Shown: positions 50,775 to 59,210, numbered from the stretch's first letter. The stretch: DNA of 64,000 bases from Marinospirillum sp031581385 (GCF_044810985.1 NZ_CP085242.1:744001-808000), one strand, 5' to 3'. Translations and numbers: made by a program. Notes: generated by a model not told the origin, from the sequence alone.

Positions 50775-50817
50775 TTGTCGCAGGAGTATCCCAGGCAACC
50801 GGGAAATTGTCGCAGGA
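50775..50817. repeat. Direct repeats in the PepSY-like / regulator divergent region
   Basis: TTGTCGCAGGA occurs twice in the same orientation, at 50775-50785 and 50807-50817, 32 bp apart (three helical turns). OmpR-type regulators bind direct repeats, so this is a candidate site for the product of the adjacent gene. An AAAGTG/CACTTT inverted repeat follows. Confidence 0.5.
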
Positions 50818-50910
50818 AAGTGGACAAGGGATACACTTTGAAGAAACTTTTGAGACCCGGCTTCTTTTATACTGACCTCCAAACCGGCAAACAGAAGGGA
50901 GTACAACATC

Positions 50911-51654
50911 ATGTCTGATAACCAGCCACAACTGCTGGTGATTGACGATGACCAGGAAATCCGTGAGCTTCTGGGCCGCTACCTGGGCAATCAGGGCATT
51001 CAATGCCATCTGGCCGCATCTGCTGCGAAAGCCCGTGCATACCTGACCAACCACCGGCCCGATCTGATTCTGCTGGATATCATGATGCCCGGAGAAGATG
51101 GCCTCAGCCTTTGCCGTTATCTGAGTGAACATCAGCCGGATCTACCCGTGATTATGGTTTCGGCCAAGAATGAAACCCTGGACCGGGTTTTGGGCCTGGA
51201 AATCGGAGCCGATGACTACATCAGCAAACCTTTTGAACCTCGTGAACTGCTGGCCAGAATCAAGGCTGTACTCAGACGCAGTCATGCCGCCCCCTCCACT
51301 TCGGCAACCCGCTTGCCTGCCACCCCTGTTCTGGAGTTTGCACAATGGAAACTGAATACTGAAGCCCGAACCCTGGTGGACCCTGAAGGCGTGGAAATCA
51401 CCCTGTCTGCTGCCGAGTTCAAACTGCTGCAGGTTTTTCTGCAGCACCCCAAACGGGTTTTAAGCCGTGATCAGTTGCTGGATTTGACCGCAGGCCGTGA
51501 AGCTCAGGCTTTTGACAGAGCCATTGATAACCAGGTCAGCCGTTTAAGACGCAAAATAGAACCGGACTCCCGAAATCCCTCGCTCATCAAAACCGTGTGG
51601 GGCGGCGGCTACCAGTTCAATGCTGAAGTGAAGTCTTTATTTTCAGATAATTAG
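50911..51654 (+). CDS. OmpR/PhoB family response regulator (orphan)
   Basis: A 247-residue regulator: receiver domain (about 6-122, phospho-acceptor Asp56 in LILLDIMMPGEDG, Lys at ADDYISKPFEP) and a winged-helix DNA-binding domain (about 145-240, EFKLLQVFLQHPKRVLSRDQLLDLTAGRE...VSRLRRKIE...IKTVWGGGYQF). Closest in style to the OmpR subgroup. AGGGAG precedes ATG 50911, and TATACT about 47 bp upstream is a good -10 box. No histidine kinase gene follows; the next gene encodes a GNAT-nitrilase fusion, so the kinase must be elsewhere or lost. Confidence 0.92.
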   Translation: MSDNQPQLLVIDDDQEIRELLGRYLGNQGIQCHLAASAAKARAYLTNHRPDLILLDIMMPGEDGLSLCRYLSEHQPDLPVIMVSAKNETLDRVLGLEIGADDYISKPFEPRELLARIKAVLRRSHAAPSTSATRLPATPVLEFAQWKLNTEARTLVDPEGVEITLSAAEFKLLQVFLQHPKRVLSRDQLLDLTAGREAQAFDRAIDNQVSRLRRKIEPDSRNPSLIKTVWGGGYQFNAEVKSLFSDN

Positions 51655-51710
51655 GGCTTAAGCTGACTGCTGATGACCTTGTTTTTTTATCGGCTACCGG
51701 GAAAACCGCC

Positions 51711-53258
51711 ATGACTCTGGAAGATCCGCATCTCAATCTTCGCAACCTGAAAAAGAAAGACTACCCCCAGCTGAAAAACCTGATGGACAAGGTTTACGAC
51801 GATATCGGCGGTGCCTGGCCTCAGGCGACCATCAACAAGCTCGTCAAGGATTTCCCGGATGGGCAGATCGTCATTGTCGATGATGACCGTCTGGTGGGGG
51901 TTGCCCTGAGTGTCCTGGTGGATTACGCCACCTTTTCCGAGCCTCACAAATACAGCGACCTGACGGACAGCAAGGAGCTGGTGCGCAACAACCCCAATGG
52001 AGATGCCCTCTACGGTCTGGATGTTCTGATTGACCCGGATTACCGCGGCCATCGCCTGGGTCGACGCCTGTACGACACCCGCAAGGAAATGTGTCGCTCC
52101 ATGAACCTGCGAGCCATTATCGCCGGGGGACGTATCCCCAGTTATCATGAATACGCCAAGGACCTGAAACCCACTGAATACCTGGAAGAGGTCGCCCGCA
52201 AGGAAATCCACGACCCCATCCTATCCTTCCAACTCGCCAATGACTTCATGGTCAAGCGCCTGATGCGCGGCTACCTGCCGGAAGATGACCGCTCCCACGG
52301 CTATGCCACTCTGCTGGAATGGAACAATATTCTTTATGAGCCTGCCGACCTGATTCTCGACAGTGTGAGTACCGAAGCTCGCGTGGGGGCTGTGCAATGG
52401 CAGATGCGTGAGTTTGATTCCGTGGATTCCGTACTTCAGCAGGTGGAATACTTTGTCGATGCACTTTCGGATTACGGCAGTGATTTTGCCGTCTTTCCTG
52501 AACTCTTCAACGCGCCCCTGATGGGGCTGACCGACCAGTCCGACACAGTGCAGACCGTGCGCTTTCTGGCGACCTTTACCGAGCAGTTCAAAACCGAACT
52601 CATGCGTATGGCGGTCAGCTACAACATCAACATCATTGCCGGCTCCATGGTTGAAGAAGGCGAGGACGAACTGCTCTATAACGTGGCCTACCTGTTTCGT
52701 CGTGATGGTACTCTGGAACGCCAGCCCAAGTTGCATATCACCCCTCAGGAAAGACGCGACTGGATCATTGAAGGCGGTCATGAGCTTTCGGTGTTTGAAA
52801 CCGATGCCGGGCGCATTGGTATGCTGATCTGTTATGACGTGGAGTTTCCCGAGCTGGGCCGTCTGCTGGCCGATGATGATATGGACATACTTTTTGTGCC
52901 CTTCTGGACGGACACCAAAAACGGCTACCTGCGTGTGCGTCACTGTGCCCAGGCGCGTGCCGTGGAAAATGAATGCTATGTGGTGATCTGCGGCAGTGTC
53001 GGCAACCTGCCTTCCATTGAAAGCCTCGACATCCAGTATGCTCAGTCGGCCGTTTTCTCGCCTTCGGATTTCGCCTTCCCGCATGATGCGGTGCTCAACG
53101 AAACCACCCCCAACACCGAGATGATTTTCTTCTCGGACCTGGACTTCACCCGTCTGAAGCTGGTGCGCAGCGAAGGTTCGGTGACTAACCTGAAAGATCG
53201 CCGTCATGATTTGTTCAGTGTCAAATGGCGAAAGAAAAAGAAGGCTCCAGGAGGCTAA
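51711..53258 (+). CDS. GNAT acetyltransferase fused to carbon-nitrogen hydrolase
   Basis: A 515-residue two-domain protein. Residues about 1-200 form a GNAT domain (GLDVLIDPDYRGHRLGRRLYDTRK is the acetyl-CoA-binding motif A). Residues about 222-500 form a nitrilase-superfamily domain with the triad Glu264 (FPELF), Lys340 (QPKLHI) and Cys374 (LICYDVEFPE), so it should hydrolyse an amide or nitrile, or transfer an acyl group. The same fusion is found in many proteobacteria, but its substrate is not known to me. A GGGAAAA site precedes ATG 51711. The flavodoxin-like gene starts 3 bp after its stop. Confidence 0.9.
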   Translation: MTLEDPHLNLRNLKKKDYPQLKNLMDKVYDDIGGAWPQATINKLVKDFPDGQIVIVDDDRLVGVALSVLVDYATFSEPHKYSDLTDSKELVRNNPNGDALYGLDVLIDPDYRGHRLGRRLYDTRKEMCRSMNLRAIIAGGRIPSYHEYAKDLKPTEYLEEVARKEIHDPILSFQLANDFMVKRLMRGYLPEDDRSHGYATLLEWNNILYEPADLILDSVSTEARVGAVQWQMREFDSVDSVLQQVEYFVDALSDYGSDFAVFPELFNAPLMGLTDQSDTVQTVRFLATFTEQFKTELMRMAVSYNINIIAGSMVEEGEDELLYNVAYLFRRDGTLERQPKLHITPQERRDWIIEGGHELSVFETDAGRIGMLICYDVEFPELGRLLADDDMDILFVPFWTDTKNGYLRVRHCAQARAVENECYVVICGSVGNLPSIESLDIQYAQSAVFSPSDFAFPHDAVLNETTPNTEMIFFSDLDFTRLKLVRSEGSVTNLKDRRHDLFSVKWRKKKKAPGG

Positions 53259-53261
53259 GTA

Positions 53262-53729
53262 ATGCAGAAGAAAAAGCTTCTCCTTGTTGCCCACGCCCCG
53301 TCACCCAACACTCGCCGCCTGGTGGATGCGGTTCTGGCTGGTGCCGGGCATGAAGACATTCAGGGCGTGGACACCATCTGGATTCCACCCCTGCAAACCC
53401 AGCCGGAGGATGTCCTTCAGGCGGATGCCATCATCCTGGGCACCACCGAAAACCTGGGTTACATGAGTGGCGCCTTAAAAGATTTTTTTGACCGCTGCTA
53501 CTATCCGGTACTGGAAGAAAAACAGGGCCTGCCCTGCGCCCTTTATATTCGTGCCGGACTGGATGGCACCGGAACCCGTCGTGCAGTGGAAAGCATCGTC
53601 ACCGGGCTACGCTGGAACTGGGCGCAGGAACCCATCACTTTCAAGGGCCAATGGCAGGAGGATTTTGTCGAACAAGCGGAAGAACTCGGGCTGGCCATGG
53701 CCGCAGGCCTGGAAGCCGGAGTGTTTTAA
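53262..53729 (+). CDS. Flavodoxin-like NAD(P)H-dependent oxidoreductase
   Basis: A 155-residue flavodoxin-fold protein. LLLVAHAPSPNTRRLVDAVLAGA near the N-terminus is the FMN phosphate loop region (SPNT), and AIILGTTENLGYMSGALKDFFDRCYYPV resembles the WrbA/NAD(P)H-quinone reductase family loop that holds the flavin ring. GGAGG is supplied by the last codons of the upstream gene, 7 bp before ATG, so the two are translationally coupled. It probably reduces a quinone or other small acceptor; the relation to the GNAT-nitrilase protein is unknown. Confidence 0.82.
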   Translation: MQKKKLLLVAHAPSPNTRRLVDAVLAGAGHEDIQGVDTIWIPPLQTQPEDVLQADAIILGTTENLGYMSGALKDFFDRCYYPVLEEKQGLPCALYIRAGLDGTGTRRAVESIVTGLRWNWAQEPITFKGQWQEDFVEQAEELGLAMAAGLEAGVF

Positions 53730-53754
53730 TCCTGATCGGATCTAACCTTATGGA

Positions 53755-53796
53755 TTGATCCTGATCAATGAAAGCAGGCAAACAGTAACCTAAGAT
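53755..53796 (+). promoter_or_regulatory. FNR/ANR-dependent class II promoter of the GAF-GGDEF gene
   Basis: TTGATCCTGATCAA (53755-53768) matches the FNR/ANR consensus exactly. A TAAGAT -10-like box lies at 53791-53796, which puts the predicted start near 53803 and the site centre at about -41.5, the classical class II activating position. The leader would be about 70 nt. Confidence 0.68.
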
Positions 53797-53831
53797 CGCC
53801 GGTTTTTTAACATCTTCTTTCAATTGAACGA

Positions 53832-53871
53832 AGAACCCCTGATTTTTTTGGGGAATAAAACCAGGGGTTCT
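53832..53871 (+). promoter_or_regulatory. Hairpin masking the ribosome binding site of the GAF-GGDEF gene
   Basis: Perfect 10-bp arms AGAACCCCTG (53832-53841) and CAGGGGTTCT (53862-53871) enclose 20 bases; the 3' arm contains the CAGGGG ribosome binding site, and GTG 53873 lies one base beyond. An internal GGGG (53850-53853) can pair with the same CCCC, which would free the ribosome binding site. It could also act as an end structure for the upstream transcript. Confidence 0.5.
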
Positions 53872-53872
53872 C

Positions 53873-56212
53873 GTGGAAATTTGCCAGTCTACAGCCTTGA
53901 ACGACAAAATCCGAAAGTCCAAACTTTTCCGTAAAACCTTTGCCAGCATCGTGATCGGAGCCCTGGCATTCACCGCTATCAGCTATTGGGCTTCTGTGCC
54001 CTGGCTGCGCACTACGGTGGAGCAACAGGAAGAGCAAACTGGCCGGGTTATCCTCGACAACACCTACCAACTGGCCCTGAGCATCCAGGAGGATGTTCAG
54101 GAATGGCGGCGATTTGCCCTGGAAACCCGGCGCCGTGAACTGAGCCACATTCTGGATCTGGCCGAAAACTCACTGCTGCAACTGGAAATTCAGCTTCGCC
54201 AGCAAAACCTGCCCCCAGAAGAGGTAGAAAAGCAATTAATGGAAGCTCTGCGCCATCTGCAGTTTGGTCAGGAAGATTACGTCTATCTTCTGGACACCCA
54301 GGAGCGCATTCTTTCCCACCCCCTCCCCCAGATGCATGGTCAGGATTTTTCGGAAGTTGGAGACGACCTGGGCTATCTGAACCTCCCGCAACTGATCAAA
54401 CAAGCCCAGGAAGAGGGAGAGGGTTTTCACCGCTATCGTTGGACACGCCTCAGTGGAGGAGAGCTCAAGGAAAAACTCGCCCACTACAAATACCTGCCCG
54501 AGCGAGGCTGGATACTGGTGACGGGGGTTTATATTGATGATGTGGAAGCTCAGGTTCGTCAGCACAAGGAAAAGCTGATCGAACGGTTACGCCAACAAAT
54601 ACACCAGACGCACATCAACGAAACCGGCTACCTGTTTGTGTTTGATGGCAACAAGAACATGCTGATTCACCCCAACTCCAATATTGAAGGTGAAAATGTC
54701 AGTGGCATGATCAACCCCTTGACCCAGCGTTCTCTAGCCCATGAATTAATGGCGGCAGCTGATTCAAAAAACAACCGGATTGTCTACCAGTGGGACAGGC
54801 CCAGTGACCCAGGCAACTATGTCCATGACAAAATTTCCTGGGTACGTTACCTGCCGGAATTTGACTGGTATATGGCTTCCTCGGTTTATATGAGCGAGCT
54901 TCAAAGCACGGCCGATACCCTGACCCAACGCATCCTGATCATCGCAACACTGCTGTTGCTGATCACCTTTACTGCAGCCTACTTTTTTCTCAACCGCCTG
55001 ATTCATCCCATCACCCGCCTGGCCCGGGATGCCTCACGGGTCAGAGACGGGGATTTAACGGTGCGCTCGGATATTCGGCGCAATGATGAGATCGGCGTGC
55101 TGGCCGCCACTTTCAATGCTATGGTGGCACGCATCAAGGATCAGATGGAGCATATGGAACAAAGGGTCGCCCGACGCACCGCCAAGCTGGCGGAAACGGT
55201 CAATGACCTGGAAAACCGCAACCATGAAAGCAGTGTTTTCACTCGCATGAATGAACTGCTCTTGTCCTGCCGGTCCGAAGAAGAGGTTTTCACCATCACC
55301 CTGCAAACCTGCCAGGCCTTTTTTCCAGAGGATTCGGGCTGTGCCTATCTGGCCGATGACCAGGGGCAGCTGCACCTGGTGACCCAGTGGGGTGACATCG
55401 ACTCAGACCAGCGCCTTGACGACCACCTTTCCTGCTGGTCAATACGTCGCGGTCAAAGCCACCAAACCCTGGCCACCCAGACACGAAGCCTTTGCCCTCA
55501 TTGCCATCAGAAGGATGCTATCAGCCTCTGTGTGCCCCTGCAGGCAGAAGGCCAGGTGACCGGCATTATTCGCCTGAACACCCCTGCCGGAACCCGCGAG
55601 CAGAATCAAAAGGAACTGGCCAGACGTGAGCGACTTCTGGGCACCGCAGTCGAACATGCAGCCCTGTCCGTGATCAACCTGCGTTTGCGCGAACGCCTGC
55701 ATCAGGAGTCCATTCTTGATAGCCTGACCGGCCTGCACAATCGCCGCTATCTGGAAGCCACTCTGGACCGGGAAATTTCCCGGGCTGAACGTCATCAGAA
55801 TCTGACCGGCCTGATCATGCTGGATGTTGACCACTTCAAGGATTTTAATGACCATTATGGGCATGAAATGGGTGACAAGGTATTAAGTCAAGTGGGCCAT
55901 ATTCTACGCCACAGTATCCGCAAGGAAGACACGGCCTGCCGTTACGGGGGTGAAGAGTTCACCCTGGTCATCCCGGAAACCGACGCAGAGGGGCTGGCCA
56001 CTCTGGCCGAGCTGGTGCGCAGTCGGATTGAAACTCAGATCAGCCAACTTCTGGAAAGCCAAATCAAGGAGAAGGTCACCGTTTCCCTGGGAACCGCCCT
56101 CTACCCCCTGCATGCCCAGGATAAAGCCAGCCTGCTTAAGGCCGCTGATGAAGCCTTGTACCAGGCCAAGGGACTGGGGCGCAACCAGGTGGTGACCACG
56201 CAAACATCCTAG
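53873..56212 (+). CDS. Diguanylate cyclase with tandem Cache, HAMP, GAF and GGDEF domains
   Basis: A 779-residue membrane sensor. Order: TM helix (about 22-42), two successive Cache-type domains in the periplasm (about 80-225, FGQEDYVYLLDTQERILSHP; about 235-345, NETGYLFVFDGNKNMLIHP), second TM (about 358-378), HAMP (about 380-430), coiled coil, GAF (about 455-605) and GGDEF (about 620-775). Active site GGEEF with an RxxD (RKED) inhibitory site. GTG 53873 is the only good start, with CAGGGG 5 bp upstream. The GAF domain contains CPHCH. Upstream are a perfect FNR/ANR box and a hairpin that covers the ribosome binding site, so expression may respond to oxygen. Confidence 0.9.
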   Translation: MEICQSTALNDKIRKSKLFRKTFASIVIGALAFTAISYWASVPWLRTTVEQQEEQTGRVILDNTYQLALSIQEDVQEWRRFALETRRRELSHILDLAENSLLQLEIQLRQQNLPPEEVEKQLMEALRHLQFGQEDYVYLLDTQERILSHPLPQMHGQDFSEVGDDLGYLNLPQLIKQAQEEGEGFHRYRWTRLSGGELKEKLAHYKYLPERGWILVTGVYIDDVEAQVRQHKEKLIERLRQQIHQTHINETGYLFVFDGNKNMLIHPNSNIEGENVSGMINPLTQRSLAHELMAAADSKNNRIVYQWDRPSDPGNYVHDKISWVRYLPEFDWYMASSVYMSELQSTADTLTQRILIIATLLLLITFTAAYFFLNRLIHPITRLARDASRVRDGDLTVRSDIRRNDEIGVLAATFNAMVARIKDQMEHMEQRVARRTAKLAETVNDLENRNHESSVFTRMNELLLSCRSEEEVFTITLQTCQAFFPEDSGCAYLADDQGQLHLVTQWGDIDSDQRLDDHLSCWSIRRGQSHQTLATQTRSLCPHCHQKDAISLCVPLQAEGQVTGIIRLNTPAGTREQNQKELARRERLLGTAVEHAALSVINLRLRERLHQESILDSLTGLHNRRYLEATLDREISRAERHQNLTGLIMLDVDHFKDFNDHYGHEMGDKVLSQVGHILRHSIRKEDTACRYGGEEFTLVIPETDAEGLATLAELVRSRIETQISQLLESQIKEKVTVSLGTALYPLHAQDKASLLKAADEALYQAKGLGRNQVVTTQTS

Positions 56213-56709
56213 AAGTAGTAACGACCACCCAGGGCAGCATTGATTCCGAAATCACTGTCAGGGATCAGATCCATGGTGGGCACTGCTTCAACAAAAAGAT
56301 CCACGGGTGCATCAGCAAACTGGTAGGAAATGCCCAAGGGTACTCTCACGCCCAGCAGGGTATCGTCATCGTCATGGTGTCTGTCGTGATCCCTGAATTT
56401 CGCCCGGGCACCCAGACCCAGATAGGTGGTCAGATCACCGGATAAATTCAGATCGTTTGCCACGCCTCTAAGCAATCCATACTGATGGAACAGATAGTCA
56501 CCGTGCAGGTGAAAGGAATCGCTTCCTGAAGAAGACCAACCCAGCCCCAGATCCAGGGCGCGCCGGGAATCCAGCCACTTCTTGACACTCAACCCGGTGG
56601 GTTCACCAACGATAAAGCCGATTCCCAGTTGATTGCCCCTTTGTGCATGGGCGCTGTTGATCATGACCAGAGCCAGGAGCGACAGGCCTAATAAATGCAA
56701 TTTTTTCAT
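56209..56709 (-). CDS. Small outer-membrane barrel protein with His/Asp-rich loop
   Basis: A 166-residue protein with a signal peptide (about 1-22, ending AHA). The mature part alternates hydrophobic and polar residues with Gly-rich turns (GNQLGIGFIVGEPTGLSVKKWLDS, LDLGLGWSSS, FHLHGDYLFHQ, TYLGLGARAKF) and ends in GRYYF with a C-terminal Phe, the usual outer-membrane targeting signal, so an eight-stranded barrel is likely. The loop DHDRHHDDDD (about 107-116) could bind divalent metal. No closer family recognised. It is convergent with the GGDEF gene (4-bp overlap of stops) and follows dbpA on the same strand. Confidence 0.7.
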   Translation of the reverse strand: MKKLHLLGLSLLALVMINSAHAQRGNQLGIGFIVGEPTGLSVKKWLDSRRALDLGLGWSSSGSDSFHLHGDYLFHQYGLLRGVANDLNLSGDLTTYLGLGARAKFRDHDRHHDDDDTLLGVRVPLGISYQFADAPVDLFVEAVPTMDLIPDSDFGINAALGGRYYF

Positions 56710-56771
56710 AGCTTTCTACCTTGGACAGCCCATAATTTCGACTGCGTGTTACCAGAAGGAAGGCAGCCAGT

Positions 56772-58160
56772 TTAGCTACGCAGAAGTCGGGCCCGAAAGT
56801 TTCGACCTTTCAGTTTACCGTCCGTCAGCTGAGCCAGGGCAAGCTTGGCCTGGTTACGTTCCACTGCCACATAGCTGCGCCGGGCAGTCACCTGAATTTT
56901 TCCAATTTGCTCAGCGTTCAGGCGCTGTTCAGCCGTCAAGGCACCCAGGATATCACCCGGACGCAGTTTGTCTTTTTTACCGCCGTCGATCACCAGAGTC
57001 AGCATGGCTGCCGGCTTTGGTTGGCTCTGCCCTGGATTTGCAGCAGGCAGATCTTCCGGTGTGATTCTTTCCTGCAGATAATCTGCCAGGGCATCCAGCC
57101 GGAAGCTATCAGCATCACTGAACAGGGTACAGGCCACGCCCTGTCCCCCTGCCCGTCCGGTGCGCCCAACACGATGCACATGCACTTCAGGATCCAGGGA
57201 TAACTGGTAATTAAAGACTGCATCCAGGGTGGCAATATCCAGCCCGCGGGCTGCCACATCGGTGGCCACCAGAATACTGATGCTTTTATTGGCAAATTGC
57301 ACCAGCGTCTGATCTCTGTCTTTCTGCTCCATGTCACCGTGCAGGGCCAGAGCACTGAAACCGGCCTGATTGAGCCGATCAGCCACTTCCTGGGTTTCCT
57401 TGCGGGTGGTGCAAAACACCACACTGGAAACTGGAGCCAGATGCAACAATAAGCCTTGTAGGGCTGCAAAGCGCTGGCTGTCATTTTTTAAACGGTAAAA
57501 ATGCTGACGGATACTGCTGGCATCATGACCGCTTTCCACGGTGATGCGTTCGGGGTCTTTCAGAAAACGGGCTGCCAGGCTAGCGATTTTTTCCGGGAAG
57601 GTGGCACTGAACAAAAGGGTCTGGCGCTGGCTGGGCAGTTCGGCAACGATGGCATCCAGAGTGTCCTGAAAACCCATTTCCAGCATACGGTCGCCTTCAT
57701 CCAGAACCAGGAGATTAACCTGATCCAGCTTCAGATTTTCCTTGCGCAGATGGTCATCAATACGGCCCGGCGTTCCCACCAGGATATGCGCACCCTGCTG
57801 CAGAGATAAAGCCTGAGGCCCAAAGGGCTGGCCGCCGCAAAGGGTCAGCACCTTGACGTTATGCGTACCCCGCGCCAGACGGCGGATTTCACCGGCCACC
57901 TGATCAGCCAACTCACGGGTGGGGCAAAGCACCAGGGATTGAATACAAAAACGCTCCACTTCCAGCTTCTGCAACAAACCCAGGCCAAAAGCAGCGGTTT
58001 TCCCGGAGCCGGTTTTAGCCTGGGCAATCACATCCCGACCTTCCAGAATCAGTGGCAGGCTCTGCTCTTGAATGGGCGTCATCTGCAGATAACCCAGAGT
58101 TTCCAGATTGGCTAAAAGTTCAGGGCGCAGGGTCAGATTGGAAAAAGCGGAAGCAGTCAA
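56772..58160 (-). CDS. dbpA: ATP-dependent RNA helicase DbpA
   Basis: A 462-residue DEAD-box helicase that remodels 23S rRNA helix 92 during large-subunit assembly. Q motif (LGYLQMTPIQEQSLP), Walker A (AKTGSGKT), SAT, and HRVGRTGRAGG (motif VI) are intact. The C-terminal domain (about 385-460; KDKLRPGDILGALTAEQRLNAEQIGKIQVTARRSYVAVERNQAKLALAQLTDGKLKGRNFRARLL) is the RNA-binding domain specific to DbpA. Motif II reads DEGD instead of DEAD (GGC for the Ala codon), an unusual variant. The gene is upstream of the small barrel gene on the same strand with about 60 bp between. Confidence 0.94.
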   Translation of the reverse strand: MTASAFSNLTLRPELLANLETLGYLQMTPIQEQSLPLILEGRDVIAQAKTGSGKTAAFGLGLLQKLEVERFCIQSLVLCPTRELADQVAGEIRRLARGTHNVKVLTLCGGQPFGPQALSLQQGAHILVGTPGRIDDHLRKENLKLDQVNLLVLDEGDRMLEMGFQDTLDAIVAELPSQRQTLLFSATFPEKIASLAARFLKDPERITVESGHDASSIRQHFYRLKNDSQRFAALQGLLLHLAPVSSVVFCTTRKETQEVADRLNQAGFSALALHGDMEQKDRDQTLVQFANKSISILVATDVAARGLDIATLDAVFNYQLSLDPEVHVHRVGRTGRAGGQGVACTLFSDADSFRLDALADYLQERITPEDLPAANPGQSQPKPAAMLTLVIDGGKKDKLRPGDILGALTAEQRLNAEQIGKIQVTARRSYVAVERNQAKLALAQLTDGKLKGRNFRARLLRS

Positions 58161-58226
58161 GGGAAATCCTGATGATGGTAAACATAGAAGGATACGAAGA
58201 GTAACACAGAAGACAAACTCACGTAT

Positions 58227-58257
58227 AAAAAAAGGCCAGCCCGAGGGCTGACCTTTT
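58227..58257 (-). terminator. Rho-independent terminator of etfBA
   Basis: On the minus strand: a 12-bp near-perfect stem (arms AAAGGCCAGCCC / GGGCTGACCTTT with one mismatch) and then a T run (A run on the plus strand at 58226-58233). It lies about 27 bp after the etfA stop. Confidence 0.88.
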
Positions 58258-58283
58258 GTTGCTTTGCTGATTCTGAGTAAGGC

Positions 58284-59210
58284 TTACAGCTTGCCTTCCA
58301 GCTCCGGCACGGCTTCAAACAGATCCGCAACCAGACCGTAATCGGACACCTGAAAGATGGGTGCTTCTTCATCCTTGTTGATGGCAACAATCACCTTGGA
58401 GTCTTTCATACCAGCCAGATGCTGAATAGCACCGGAAATGCCTGCGGCAATGTAGAGCTGAGGCGCAACGATTTTGCCCGTCTGACCCACCTGCAGGTCA
58501 TTGGGCACGTAACCGGCATCCACTGCGGCACGTGAGGCACCCACCGCACCACCGAGCTTGTCGGCCAGCTTGTAGATAATCTCAAAGCCTTCCTTGCTGC
58601 CCACACCGCGACCACCAGAAACCACCACACCGGCTGCCGTCAGTTCAGGACGATCCGAAGCCACCAGCTCTTCACCCACATGCGAAGACAGTCCGGCATC
58701 GGTTGATTGGTCCAGCGTTTCAATCGCTGCAGAACCCGTGTCCGCCACCGGATCAAAGGAAGTGCCGCGCACGGTGATGACCTTAACGGCATCTTCGCTC
58801 TGCACGGTGGCAATGGCATTACCGGCATAGATAGGACGCTTGAAGGTATCCGCGCTTTCCACGGCAATGATTTCAGAAATCTGATTGACATCCAGCAGAG
58901 CTGCAGCACGTGGGAAGACGTTTTTGCCCACCCCGGTCGCACCGGTCAGCAGATGGGTGTAATCCTTGCCGATTTCACCCAGCAGAGCCGCCAAGTTTTC
59001 AGCCAGTTGATGGCCGTAGGCCGCATTATCAGCCACCAGCACCTTGGCCACACCTTCCAGCTTGGCAGCAGCTTCAGCGGCAGGCTGGCAGTTTTCACCG
59101 GCGACCAGAACGCTGATATCGCCACCGATTGCTTTGGCGGCGGCAACAACGTTGGCGGTCACGGGCGACAGTTCACTGTTGTGATGATCAGCTACAACTA
59201 GAATGCTCAT
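58284..59210 (-). CDS. etfA: Electron transfer flavoprotein alpha subunit
   Basis: A 308-residue ETF alpha subunit. The C-terminal FAD-binding region is diagnostic: VVSGGRGVGSKEGFEIIYKLADKLGGAVGASRAAVDAGYVPNDLQVGQTGKIVAPQLYIAAGISGAIQHLAGMKDSKVIVAINKDEEAPIFQVSDYGLVADLFE (positions about 195-300). It binds FAD and carries electrons from acyl-CoA and branched-chain acyl-CoA dehydrogenases to ETF-QO. The start codon overlaps the etfB stop by 1 bp. A strong terminator follows. In this window, ETF links naturally to the bkd pathway. Confidence 0.96.
   Translation of the reverse strand: MSILVVADHHNSELSPVTANVVAAAKAIGGDISVLVAGENCQPAAEAAAKLEGVAKVLVADNAAYGHQLAENLAALLGEIGKDYTHLLTGATGVGKNVFPRAAALLDVNQISEIIAVESADTFKRPIYAGNAIATVQSEDAVKVITVRGTSFDPVADTGSAAIETLDQSTDAGLSSHVGEELVASDRPELTAAGVVVSGGRGVGSKEGFEIIYKLADKLGGAVGASRAAVDAGYVPNDLQVGQTGKIVAPQLYIAAGISGAIQHLAGMKDSKVIVAINKDEEAPIFQVSDYGLVADLFEAVPELEGKL

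Noticed and set aside
53770..53815. Possible cyclic-di-GMP (GEMM) riboswitch before the GGDEF gene, because of a GGCAAAC stretch
   Set aside because: The other conserved parts of GEMM (GACGCAAAGCC, tetraloop-receptor helix) are missing and the leader is too short; only the hairpin at 53832-53871 is supported.
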